Source of the DNA: Mycobacterium sp. 852013-50091_SCH5140682
GTDB lineage: Bacteria > Actinomycetota > Actinomycetes > Mycobacteriales > Mycobacteriaceae
DNA: 64,000 nt
NCBI RefSeq assembly: GCF_001665685.1
Contig: NZ_LZTB01000130.1
Location: forward strand, 144,982-208,981
Direction of reading: 5' to 3'
Each line of letters begins with the position of its first letter. Position 1 is the stretch's first letter. Shown here piece after piece: positions 7,164-13,519 of this stretch. The notes below the pieces were generated by a model that worked only from the letters and a program-made list of their open reading frames with translations, searched no databases and was not told where the DNA came from. The translations under genes and the position numbers were made by a program.

Positions 7164-8417
7164 GTGACTCAGAACGTACAGAGCAATCCGCCACATACCT
7201 ATGAGCACGATCTCGAACTCGAACTCGACGGCACGGTGGAACTTCGCCCTGCCGCGATGGCCGCAGGCGGGGCCCTGCTGGTCGTCGCCGTGGTCCTCAC
7301 CGCGTTGAACCTGCGGCCGGCGATCACCAGCGTCGGCCCGTTGCTGGGTGAGATGCGTGCAGCACTGGGCGCCTCGGCCATCTGGGCCGGCGCCCTGACC
7401 ACGCTGCCGGTGCTGTGCTTCGCCGCCGCAGGCATGGCCGCGCCCTGGCTGGCCCGCCGCGTCGGGCTGGGCAACGCGATCTCGCTGGCGCTTGTCGTCC
7501 TCAGCGTCGGCCTTGTGATCCGCGTGCTCGACGGCCAGTACGTCGTGATCGGCGGCACCCTGGTCGCCAGCGCCGGAATCGCCCTGGTCAACGTGCTCAT
7601 ACCGGTCGTCATCAAAGGTTCTTTCCCCGCTCAGATCGGCCTGATGACCGGCGTCTACACCGCAGCCCTGCAGGGTGGCGGTGCGCTGGGCTCCGCGATC
7701 ACCCCGCCACTGGAGCCGCTGCTAGGCGGGTGGCGCCCGGCCGTCGGCAGCTGGGTGCTGCTGGCCGTGCTCGCGCTCTTGCTCTGGGTGCCGGCCTCGC
7801 GCGCCATCCGCGGTGCACGCGCGACCGCCCCGGCCGGTGAGGGGCGCAGCCGATCCCTGCTACGCAGCCCACTGGCCTGGACGGTGACCCTGTTCTTCGG
7901 CTGCCAGGCGTTTCTGGCCTACATCGTGATGGGCTGGCTGCCCGAGGTGTTCATCGACAACGGGGTCAGCAAGAGCGACGCCGGCCTGCTGCTGGGTCTC
8001 GTGTCGGTGCTGGCCGTGCCGATCAGCCTGATCATCCCGCCGCTGGCCGCGCGCCAGAAGAACCAGAGCGGATGGATCGTCGGACTCGGCGTTCTCGGAT
8101 TCATCGGCATGGCCGGGCTGCTGGTCGCTCCGGCGTTCTCACCTCTCCTGTGGAGCTTCCTCGTCGGCATCGGCATGAGTGTGTTCTCGTTGGGGCTCAC
8201 CGTGATTGCGCTGCGCGCCCGCAATGCCGAGGACACCGCTCGGCTGTCCGGCATGGTGCAGGGCCTGGGCTACCTGATCGCCTCGACGGGGCCGTTCCTG
8301 TTCGGCCTGTTGCACGAGGTGACCGCCGGCTGGACGGTGCCGTGGATCATGGTGCTGGTGGTCTATTCGGTGCAGATGGTCGCCGGAGCGCTGGCTGGGC
8401 GTGATCGCTACGTATGA
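7164..8417 (+). CDS. MFS transporter, CynX/NimT-like
   Basis: 417 residues with about 12 hydrophobic helices and the LNLRPAITSVGPLL signature of the CynX/NimT (cyanate/2-nitroimidazole) family of major facilitator transporters near residues 48-61. The family moves small anions or exports drugs; the substrate here is not predictable. The GTG at 7164 is the start used, followed by a polar 40-residue N-terminus. The divergent GntR gene and shared operator imply induction by a small ligand. Confidence 0.88.
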   Translation: MTQNVQSNPPHTYEHDLELELDGTVELRPAAMAAGGALLVVAVVLTALNLRPAITSVGPLLGEMRAALGASAIWAGALTTLPVLCFAAAGMAAPWLARRVGLGNAISLALVVLSVGLVIRVLDGQYVVIGGTLVASAGIALVNVLIPVVIKGSFPAQIGLMTGVYTAALQGGGALGSAITPPLEPLLGGWRPAVGSWVLLAVLALLLWVPASRAIRGARATAPAGEGRSRSLLRSPLAWTVTLFFGCQAFLAYIVMGWLPEVFIDNGVSKSDAGLLLGLVSVLAVPISLIIPPLAARQKNQSGWIVGLGVLGFIGMAGLLVAPAFSPLLWSFLVGIGMSVFSLGLTVIALRARNAEDTARLSGMVQGLGYLIASTGPFLFGLLHEVTAGWTVPWIMVLVVYSVQMVAGALAGRDRYV

Positions 8418-8447
8418 CGTGATTGGCGACGGGTTCGGGTGGTCGTG

Positions 8448-8453
8448 TAGCCT
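8448..8453 (+). promoter_or_regulatory. -10 box of the aroG leader transcript
   Basis: TAGCCT (TANNNT type) ends seven bases before the GTG of the leader peptide at 8461, so transcription probably starts at or next to that GTG. A TTGGCG hexamer at 8423-8428 could be the -35 element, with a longish 19-bp spacer. The predicted RNA would begin with the leader peptide codon itself. Confidence 0.55.
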
Positions 8454-8460
8454 GGCCGAC

Positions 8461-8535
8461 GTGAACATCGGTGTATGCGTCGGCTATTGGCGCTTTATCG
8501 AGGCTCCGGGCGGAGCCGATAAAGCGCAGCGTTAA
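8461..8535 (+). CDS. Leader peptide with Tyr-Trp-Arg-Phe run upstream of aroG
   Basis: A 24-codon frame starts with GTG at 8461 and stops with TAA at 8533-8535. It reads VNIGVCVGYWRFIEAPGG and continues to end in ADKAQR. Three aromatic residues occur in a four-codon run (TAT TGG CGC TTT, 8485-8496), exactly the three end products of the pathway that the downstream enzyme opens. The run borders and enters the 5' arm of a strong hairpin. Position behind a -10 box, aromatic content and overlap with alternative RNA structures make this a typical attenuator peptide. It is too short to detect by homology. Confidence 0.75.
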   Translation: MNIGVCVGYWRFIEAPGGADKAQR

Positions 8536-8555
8536 GCACGCATCCACCCGGAGCC
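8490..8555 (+). promoter_or_regulatory. Aromatic attenuator: competing leader hairpins
   Basis: Hairpin 1 pairs GCGCTTTATC (8490-8499) and GGCTCC (8502-8507) with GGAGCC (8512-8517) and GATAAAGCGC (8518-8527), a 16-bp stem with a two-base bulge. Its inner left arm GGCTCCGGG (8502-8510) is also a perfect complement of CCCGGAGCC (8547-8555), so the two pairings exclude each other. A ribosome stalled on the Tyr/Trp/Phe codons at 8485-8496 would cover the left arm. GCAGC at 8526-8530 can additionally pair with GCTGC at 8576-8580 inside the terminator-like stem. Confidence 0.65.
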
Positions 8556-8556
8556 C

Positions 8557-8587
8557 AGGCAGTGACCATCAGGTTGCTGCCTTTCGT
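8557..8587 (+). terminator. Terminator-like hairpin in the aroG leader
   Basis: AGGCAG-T-GACC (8557-8567) pairs with GGTT-G-CTGCCT (8572-8582) around an ATCA loop, an 11-bp stem allowing two G-U pairs. It is followed by TTCGT, a poor U-tract as is usual in mycobacteria. It lies between the leader peptide and aroG, where an attenuator terminator is expected. Confidence 0.5.
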
Positions 8588-8614
8588 CATTCAAGGGCGC
8601 CGGATGTTTTTGCA

Positions 8615-8638
8615 GGTGCCCACCACCAGGAAGGCACC
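8615..8638 (+). promoter_or_regulatory. Hairpin enclosing the aroG ribosome binding site
   Basis: GGTGCC (8615-8620) can pair with GGCACC (8633-8638), placing most of the AGGAAGG Shine-Dalgarno sequence (8628-8634) in the loop and lower stem. GGTGCCC can alternatively pair with GGGCGCC at 8595-8601. Translation of aroG could therefore also be modulated by folding. Confidence 0.35.
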
Positions 8639-8644
8639 CCAACA

Positions 8645-9694
8645 ATGACTTTCGCGCAGATCGTCACGCCGCCCGCCACATCGGACCGGCGGATCCGAAG
8701 TTTCAGCGCGATACCCAGCCCACACGACGTGCTCACCGAGTTCCCGCTGGGTGCCCGGCGGGCCGAGAAGGTGGCCCGCGACCGCGACGAGATCGCCGAG
8801 ATCCTGGCCGGCCGCGATGACCGGCTGCTGGTCGTGGTGGGCCCGTGCTCGGTGCACGATCCGGCAGCTGCGCTCGATTACGCGAGTCGGCTGGTCCGGG
8901 TGGCCGACGAACTCGGTGACCGGCTCAAGATCGTCATGCGCGTCTACTTCGAGAAGCCGCGTACGACGGTCGGCTGGAAGGGCCTGATCAACGATCCGGA
9001 CATGGACGGCACCTTCGACGTGGCCCGCGGCCTGCGGGTAGCGCGCAAGCTGCTGCTCGACGTCATCGACATCGGGCTGCCCGTCGGATGCGAATTCCTC
9101 GAGCCCACCAGCCCGCAGTACATCGCCGACGCGGTGGCCTGGGGTGCGATCGGCGCCCGTACCACCGAATCCCAGGTGCACCGCCAGCTGGCGTCCGGGC
9201 TGTCGATGCCGGTCGGGTTCAAGAACGGAACCGACGGCAACGTCCAGGTTGCCGTCGAGGGCGTGAAAGCCGCTGCGGCCGAACATGTCTTCTTCGGGAT
9301 GGACGACATGGGGCGCGGTGCGGTGGTCAGCACCGAAGGCAATGAGGACTGCCATGTGATCTTGCGCGGTGGCACCGACGGACCCAATTACGGCGCCGAC
9401 TCCGTGACCGCCGCGGCAGCCAAGCTCACCGCGGCCGGGCTGCCTGGCCGCATCGTGATCGATTGCAGCCACGCCAATTCCGGCAAGGATCATGTGCGGC
9501 AGGCGGTTGTCGCCGGCGAGGTGGCGCAACTGGTGCGCGACGGTCTGCCGGTCAGCGGTGTGATGCTGGAGAGCTTCATCGTCGCGGGCGCCCAAGCACC
9601 CGAGGCCCGTCCGTTGACCTACGGGCAGTCGGTCACCGACAAATGCATGGACTGGGACACAACCGATTCGGTGTTGCGGGAACTGGCGGGTTAG
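8645..9694 (+). CDS. aroG: Type I DAHP synthase (3-deoxy-7-phosphoheptulonate synthase)
   Basis: 349 residues from the ATG at 8645, preceded by AGGAAGG. It condenses phosphoenolpyruvate with erythrose 4-phosphate, the first step of the shikimate pathway, in the cytoplasm. Family signatures are VVVGPCSVHDP, EKPRTTVGWKGLINDPDMDG, GFKNGTDGN and DCSHANSGKDH, all of the E. coli AroF/G/H (type I) class. M. tuberculosis relies on an unrelated type II enzyme, so this is an additional or alternative isozyme of the rapid growers. The upstream leader region suggests transcriptional attenuation by charged aromatic tRNAs. Its last four bases overlap the convergent PPE gene. Confidence 0.95.
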   Translation: MTFAQIVTPPATSDRRIRSFSAIPSPHDVLTEFPLGARRAEKVARDRDEIAEILAGRDDRLLVVVGPCSVHDPAAALDYASRLVRVADELGDRLKIVMRVYFEKPRTTVGWKGLINDPDMDGTFDVARGLRVARKLLLDVIDIGLPVGCEFLEPTSPQYIADAVAWGAIGARTTESQVHRQLASGLSMPVGFKNGTDGNVQVAVEGVKAAAAEHVFFGMDDMGRGAVVSTEGNEDCHVILRGGTDGPNYGADSVTAAAAKLTAAGLPGRIVIDCSHANSGKDHVRQAVVAGEVAQLVRDGLPVSGVMLESFIVAGAQAPEARPLTYGQSVTDKCMDWDTTDSVLRELAG

Positions 9695-11172
9695 CTCGGT
9701 AGCTGGCGCCCCTCGGTCTCGCCGGGCGCAGCGTCCCAGCTTCCGGGCATCATGGGAACCGTTGGGCTGCCCAGGTTTTCGTCGGACCTGCTGGTCAACC
9801 CGGCCGGTGCGCCAGCTGTCGATTTGGCATTCGTACCTGCGAAACCGATCGGCCCGGCGCCGGCGTGGGACATCGTGGTGGTTGCCGCCCCGGGCGGTGT
9901 CGGTGTCGCGCCGTCCATCGTCATGAACTCGTGACGGTAGCCGCGGTCCTGGGCTCCTGCGTTGCGCCGCTTGCGATTCCGGCTTCGCGCACGGGTGGCC
10001 GCGGCTACGCCCGCCAACGCGGCAGCGGAGCTGCCCAGCGGCGCTTCGGCCGGGGTCACCGCGCCGTGCCGCATGGACGGCCCGAAGCGCCACCCGGGGC
10101 CGTCGCCACGGACGGCGTATCCGATGCCTTCGCTGCCGGTGGGCGTGGCCGGTGACGAGGCCTCGGCCGGCGTACCCCCGGCCGGGGCGGTGCTGGAACT
10201 CGGGGCACTGCCCACAGCCGTCGACGACGGCGCTGTGAGCGCAACGGCATGCGGCTGGTCGGCCGGCTGGTGGGCCACGACGGCGGCGGGTTCCTCGGCC
10301 GGTGCCTCGGAGGCCTGCACGAGGCCGGACAGGCCGAGTGCGATCGGGACCGCCACCGAGGCAGCCGAACCCATGATCGCGGCGTACAGCGGGGTGCCCA
10401 TGAGGGCGAACGTGGCCGCGTAGGCGAAGACGTAGAGCAGCGGCATCCAGGTGGTGATCGCGGTCGACGGGCTGGTCGCGAAGTCGACGATGATCTGGTA
10501 AATCGTGCCGACCGGATCGGTGACCAATTGCTTGAGCGCGCGGTACATGCTCAGGAAGTGCTCGGAGCCAGACAGCCACTCTTCGATGGGGTCGTCGAAC
10601 TGCAGCGCCCTCGCCGACGCGCGGGCGACCGGGGGAGCGAGCAGCACCGGCGCCTCGGTGGTCGACGGTGCCGCCGCGACGGCGGTTTCCGCGCCGGCCT
10701 GATACGCCGTCATGGCAGTGGCGGCTTGGATCCACATCCGGATGTAGTCGGCCTCGTTGAGGGCGATGGGAATGGTGTTGACGCCGAAGAAGTTCGTCGC
10801 CACCAACGCGCCGTGCGTCGCGTGGTTCGCCGCCAACTCGGCCATCGTCGGAATGGCCGCCAGCGCCGCGCTGTACGCCGCGGCGGCGCTTTCGACCTGA
10901 TGGGCAACCGTGGCGGTGTTCGCGCTCGTCTGGCTCAGCCAGGCCGCGTAGGGCGCGTGTGCGGCGGCGTACCGTTCGGCGCTCGGGCCCTGCCATGCCC
11001 CCGCCTGCACCGTGCCCACCACGGTCGTGAGTTCGGCTGCGGCCGAGGCGTACTCGGTACTCAACGCATTCCACGCGGCTGCTGCTGCCAGCAGCGGTCC
11101 GGCTCCGGGCCCACTGCTGATCAGCGTCGAGTGCACTTCGGGCGGCAGCGCCATCCATACCGGGGCGGTCAT
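9691..11172 (-). CDS. PPE-family protein, probable heme-iron uptake factor
   Basis: 493 residues from the ATG at 11172, with AGGAG 5 bp upstream. The N-terminal PPE domain is evident: WMALPPEVHSTLISSGPGAGPL with the PPE motif at about residues 9-11, WQGPSAERYAAAHAPYAAWL (a WxG motif), and AELAANHATHGALVATNFFGVNTIPIALNEADYIRMW. A hydrophobic middle and an Ala/Pro/Ser-rich low-complexity C-terminus follow. An IdeR-like box lies 23 bp upstream and a heme oxygenase gene follows behind on the same strand. M. tuberculosis PPE36, PPE37 and PPE62 have been implicated in heme utilisation, which makes the same role likely here. No PE partner gene is adjacent. Confidence 0.88.
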   Translation of the reverse strand: MTAPVWMALPPEVHSTLISSGPGAGPLLAAAAAWNALSTEYASAAAELTTVVGTVQAGAWQGPSAERYAAAHAPYAAWLSQTSANTATVAHQVESAAAAYSAALAAIPTMAELAANHATHGALVATNFFGVNTIPIALNEADYIRMWIQAATAMTAYQAGAETAVAAAPSTTEAPVLLAPPVARASARALQFDDPIEEWLSGSEHFLSMYRALKQLVTDPVGTIYQIIVDFATSPSTAITTWMPLLYVFAYAATFALMGTPLYAAIMGSAASVAVPIALGLSGLVQASEAPAEEPAAVVAHQPADQPHAVALTAPSSTAVGSAPSSSTAPAGGTPAEASSPATPTGSEGIGYAVRGDGPGWRFGPSMRHGAVTPAEAPLGSSAAALAGVAAATRARSRNRKRRNAGAQDRGYRHEFMTMDGATPTPPGAATTTMSHAGAGPIGFAGTNAKSTAGAPAGLTSRSDENLGSPTVPMMPGSWDAAPGETEGRQLPS

Positions 11173-11194
11173 CGATCTCCTCAGTAGAGTTTGG

Positions 11195-11213
11195 TTAGCA
11201 TAAGCTAACTCGA
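11195..11213. promoter_or_regulatory. IdeR-like iron box upstream of the PPE gene
   Basis: The 19-mer beginning at 11195 (TTAGCATAAGCTAACTCGA) matches 13 of 19 positions of the IdeR consensus TTAGGTTAGGCTAACCTAA, including the intact GCTAAC half. A GTTAGC-N4-GCTAAC inverted repeat sits in the same place. It would let iron-loaded IdeR repress the PPE gene. Confidence 0.6.
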
Positions 11214-11258
11214 AATTTTCCGGGTGCGCCTGTTTGCCGGTCGATCGGTGGGAAACGC

Positions 11259-11918
11259 CTAGCGGCAGTAGTCGGCCAGGTTGGCGGTGAGCTCGTCGAA
11301 CAGGGCCTGATTCAGGCCGAATGCCACCTTGACCTCGTCGACCACGCGGCCGATGGCTACGTCGTCGAGTCCCAGCCCGTCGAGGCGGGAGCGGTACGCG
11401 TCCTTGTACGGCTTGGCGCGCATCGGGAACGCGTAGAACGCCAGGCCTGCGCCGGCCAGGTGGAAGCTGCGGTCGAGTATCCGGCCGATCGCCTGCCCGC
11501 CGGACAGGTCGCCGAGATAGCGGGTGTAGTGGTGGGCCACCACCGCGCCGCCCCAATCGGCGTCGACGAGCCGGGCGCAGTAGTCGCGCGTGGCGGGGGA
11601 GTCGACCTCACGCGGACCGCCGGGCGCCCAGTGCTCCAGATCGGCGTCGAGTGCCGCCAGCCGCTCCAATGCCGGGTCGTACACCGCGGCCACCGACGGA
11701 TCGTCCCGCCGGGCCCGCACAACGGTTTCCAGGGTGCGATATACCGCCCGTAACCGCAGCAGGTAGTCGACGTAACCCCGAGCGTTGACCCGTCCGCTCA
11801 GCAGCTCGCCCATGAACGACGAGTGCTCCGCCGCATCGTGTTCGGCCCGCGAGCCCTCCCGCATGGCGACCGACAGTGACCGGTCGATCTCGGATGCGAC
11901 GGTGGTGCTCGGCGGCAT
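11259..11918 (-). CDS. Heme oxygenase (HO-1/HmuO family)
   Basis: 219 residues using the ATG at 11918, which has GGAG six bases upstream; an ATG four codons earlier has no such site. The family fold is clear: RAEHDAAEHSSFMGELLSGR carries the expected proximal heme-ligand His (first H), HHYTRYLGDLSGGQAIGRIL is the distal helix with its flexible glycines, and FYAFP follows. The enzyme opens heme to biliverdin, CO and ferrous iron. It differs from MhuD (Rv3592), the small IsdG-type enzyme of M. tuberculosis. A TetR gene lies upstream with a palindrome between the two, and the PPE gene downstream is on the same strand, suggesting one heme-iron module. Confidence 0.93.
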   Translation of the reverse strand: MPPSTTVASEIDRSLSVAMREGSRAEHDAAEHSSFMGELLSGRVNARGYVDYLLRLRAVYRTLETVVRARRDDPSVAAVYDPALERLAALDADLEHWAPGGPREVDSPATRDYCARLVDADWGGAVVAHHYTRYLGDLSGGQAIGRILDRSFHLAGAGLAFYAFPMRAKPYKDAYRSRLDGLGLDDVAIGRVVDEVKVAFGLNQALFDELTANLADYCR

Positions 11919-11939
11919 GCTGTGCTCCATGGTTTTGGC

Positions 11940-11972
11940 GACAGGTTGTCAACATGATGTCGACAATGTGTC
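11940..11972. promoter_or_regulatory. 33-bp palindrome between the TetR gene and heme oxygenase
   Basis: GACA-N2-TTGTC-N-ACAT, a central G, then ATGT-N-GACAA-N2-TGTC: two arms of 16 bp with matching positions on both sides of base 11956. The inner part is TTGTCAACAT/ATGTCGACAA. It overlaps the expected heme oxygenase promoter and is a strong candidate operator for the adjacent TetR protein. Confidence 0.65.
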
Positions 11973-12006
11973 AGGAAACTAGCATCGCACGCCCTCGGAC
12001 GGGGGT

Positions 12007-12573
12007 CTACGTCGGCGCGCCCACCGCCCGCAGGATGAAGCTCTCGATCGCGCCGGTCGGCAGATGCCGCGGTGCCAGGCATGCGTGGATCAGCGAGATG
12101 GTCGCGGACTCGTCGTCGACGGCGAACCGGCCCGCGGCCACGCCGTCGGCCAGGATGGCACGCAGCACGTCTTCGACGGCCACGACGTGCTCACGGATCG
12201 CCAGCATCGTGTCGGTGGACAGTGCCCCGTAGAGCTGCGGCCCGAATCCCATGTGGAATTGCTGACCGGCGTCGAGTTGATGCCGGATGAACACCGCCAG
12301 CCGCTCGGCCGGATCCTCGACGTCGGTGAGTGCGGCGCGCAGTCCGTCGAGGTAGCGATTCGTCTCATGTGATGCGAACGCGACGACCACCGCCTCCTTG
12401 TCCGCGAAGTGGTGATAAATCGCGGTGCGCCCGATACCGGCTGCGGCGGCAAGCTTGGCCATGGTGATGGCGTCGAAACTGTGGTCGGCCATCAGCGTGG
12501 CGAACGCATCGAAGACACGCTGTTGGACCAGCTCGCGGTGCTCCTCTACGGAAGCGGCGGTGATCCTTGGCAC
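12007..12573 (-). CDS. TetR-family regulator upstream of heme oxygenase
   Basis: 188 residues with a GTG start at 12573. The N-terminal HTH reads FDAITMAKLAAAAGIGRTAIYHHFADKEAVVVAF, the standard TetR pattern. The C-terminal ligand domain is divergent and includes FHMGFGPQLYGAL. The gene is on the same strand as heme oxygenase, which begins 88 bp further on behind a large palindrome. I infer control of heme oxygenase and possibly the PPE gene, with heme or a biliverdin-type product as a conceivable ligand; neither is shown by the sequence. Confidence 0.88.
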   Translation of the reverse strand: MPRITAASVEEHRELVQQRVFDAFATLMADHSFDAITMAKLAAAAGIGRTAIYHHFADKEAVVVAFASHETNRYLDGLRAALTDVEDPAERLAVFIRHQLDAGQQFHMGFGPQLYGALSTDTMLAIREHVVAVEDVLRAILADGVAAGRFAVDDESATISLIHACLAPRHLPTGAIESFILRAVGAPT

Positions 12574-12590
12574 ACATTGACTCTAACGTT

Positions 12591-12618
12591 CCGCCGATCG
12601 CACACACGTGTGCGGCGG
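12591..12618. promoter_or_regulatory. GC-rich palindrome upstream of the TetR gene
   Basis: CGCACA-N4-TGTGCG (12599-12614) is flanked by CCGCC and GGCGG. It lies just upstream of the GTG of the TetR gene and downstream of the tRNA terminator. It could be an autoregulatory site, but its arms do not resemble the 33-bp palindrome in front of heme oxygenase. Confidence 0.3.
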
Positions 12619-12693
12619 ACCTTGTCTCAGGCGTTTCTGGGCGGCGCGAACCTGTTGGGCACCAGAGGGATTCGACGGTCCCGGAAACGACGA

Positions 12694-12715
12694 AGGCCCG
12701 GCGACTGCCGGGCCT
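12694..12715 (-). terminator. Terminator of the minus-strand tRNA cluster
   Basis: AGGCCCGGC (12694-12702), loop GACT, GCCGGGCCT (12707-12715): a perfect 9-bp GC-rich stem. Read on the minus strand it follows tRNA-Val by 15 bp and is followed by TTCGTCGTTT. Confidence 0.7.
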
Positions 12716-12730
12716 CATCTGTACCAATTG

Positions 12731-12805
12731 TGGTGCGCGATACTGGGATTGAACCAGTGACCTCTTCCGTGTCAGGGAAGCGCTCTCCCGCTGAGCTAAT
12801 CGCGC
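12731..12805 (-). tRNA. tRNA-Val (GAC)
   Basis: Cloverleaf on the minus strand with acceptor stem GCGCGAT/ATCGCGC, anticodon loop CTGACAC (anticodon GAC), TTCAATC in the T loop, discriminator A and an encoded CCA (12731-12733). Third gene of a Gly-Cys-Val transcript. Confidence 0.95.
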
Positions 12806-12818
12806 GGGTTGAAACTGT

Positions 12819-12892
12819 TGGAGGTGGAGACGGGAATCGAACCCGCGTGCACGGCTTTGCAGGCCGTTGCCTCACCACTCGGCCACTCCACC
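12819..12892 (-). tRNA. tRNA-Cys (GCA)
   Basis: Acceptor stem GGTGGAG/CTCCACC, anticodon loop CTGCAAA (anticodon GCA), TTCGATT T loop, discriminator T and an encoded CCA at 12819-12821. It lies 13 bp from tRNA-Val on the same strand. Confidence 0.95.
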
Positions 12893-12919
12893 GCTAGGGT
12901 TGATGCCACTGCACCTTCG

Positions 12920-12992
12920 AGCGGATGACGGGATTCGAACCCGCGACCCTCACCTTGGCAAGGTGATGCGCTACCAACTGCGCTACATCCGC
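12920..12992 (-). tRNA. tRNA-Gly (GCC)
   Basis: Acceptor stem GCGGATG/CATCCGC, anticodon loop TTGCCAA (anticodon GCC), TTCGAAT T loop and discriminator T. The CCA is not encoded (CGA follows). It is the first gene of the three-tRNA transcript. Confidence 0.95.
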
Positions 12993-12997
12993 GCGCC

Positions 12998-13035
12998 ACG
13001 GGCGAGATCGTCGCCCGTCGCGATGCAGAACATTA
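12998..13035 (-). promoter_or_regulatory. Promoter and leader hairpin of the Gly-Cys-Val tRNA transcript
   Basis: On the minus strand TAATGT (13035-13030) is a good -10 box, predicting a start near 13023. Between that point and the 5' end of tRNA-Gly (12992) lies a perfect 8-bp stem, ACGGGCGA-GATCG-TCGCCCGT (12998-13018), occupying most of the pre-tRNA leader. It may guide 5' processing. Confidence 0.45.
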
Positions 13036-13396
13036 GTGCACGGAGGCGCGCAGACACAAATCCCCATTACGGGAGGGGAAAGGGCACCCAAAATCAGTGT
13101 TTCAGAACAGGTCGCGACCCTCCGGTGAAATCGAAAATCCGTGGGCCATCCCGGTGTCCCTGTGGGGAGGTGGCGCGTCGGCGCGGTCCGGCGACGCCCG
13201 TTGCGGGTGCCATCGGGCACCGACGACGCTGCGATCGGCGGTGTTGCGCGATGGACTGGAGTGGTGTGAGTTCACTCACGTGGCGGTCTGGAGCGGAGTG
13301 CGGTCATGAATGGGACCCGTCGACCGCGTGGACGTCTGGCCAACGGTTGACCCGGCCCGCTGAGGTGGCGATTCTGGTTACGCCGGGAAGCCGTGC
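13036..13396. other. Intergenic space between two tRNA promoters; no gene seen
   Basis: Frames across this stretch are broken and show no recognisable protein, repeat or RNA fold. It holds only the divergent upstream regions of the two tRNA transcripts. The sequence around 13100-13300 has ordinary base composition. Confidence 0.5.
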
Positions 13397-13402
13397 TAAT
13401 GT
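13397..13402 (+). promoter_or_regulatory. -10 box of tRNA-Val (CAC)
   Basis: TAATGT, in the same CTAATGTTC context as the promoter of the divergent tRNA cluster, lies 15 bp before the tRNA 5' end at 13418. No clear -35 element is seen at the right distance. Confidence 0.5.
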
Positions 13403-13417
13403 TCCACGTCGTTCCCC

Positions 13418-13492
13418 GGTCTCGTAGCTCAGTGGGAGAGCGTCCGCCTCACACGCGGAAGGTCGCTGGTTCGAACCCAGCCGGGACCACCA
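13418..13492 (+). tRNA. tRNA-Val (CAC)
   Basis: Acceptor stem GGTCTCG/CGGGACC (one T-G pair), anticodon loop CTCACAC (anticodon CAC), TTCGAAC T loop, discriminator A and an encoded CCA (13490-13492). It stands at the left edge of the accessory block, a common integration site. Confidence 0.95.
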
Positions 13493-13493
13493 C

Positions 13494-13519
13494 AAAAACC
13501 CCAATCAGTTGGGGTTTTT
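13494..13519 (+). terminator. Rho-independent terminator of tRNA-Val (CAC)
   Basis: AAAAACCCCAA (13494-13504), loop TCAG, TTGGGGTTTTT (13509-13519): an 11-bp perfect stem ending in a T run, directly behind the encoded CCA. Confidence 0.9.

Noticed and set aside
8591..11158. 855-codon minus-strand frame
   Set aside because: It runs antisense through aroG and in a wrong frame through the PPE gene; Arg/Gly-rich composition is typical of GC-rich shadows.
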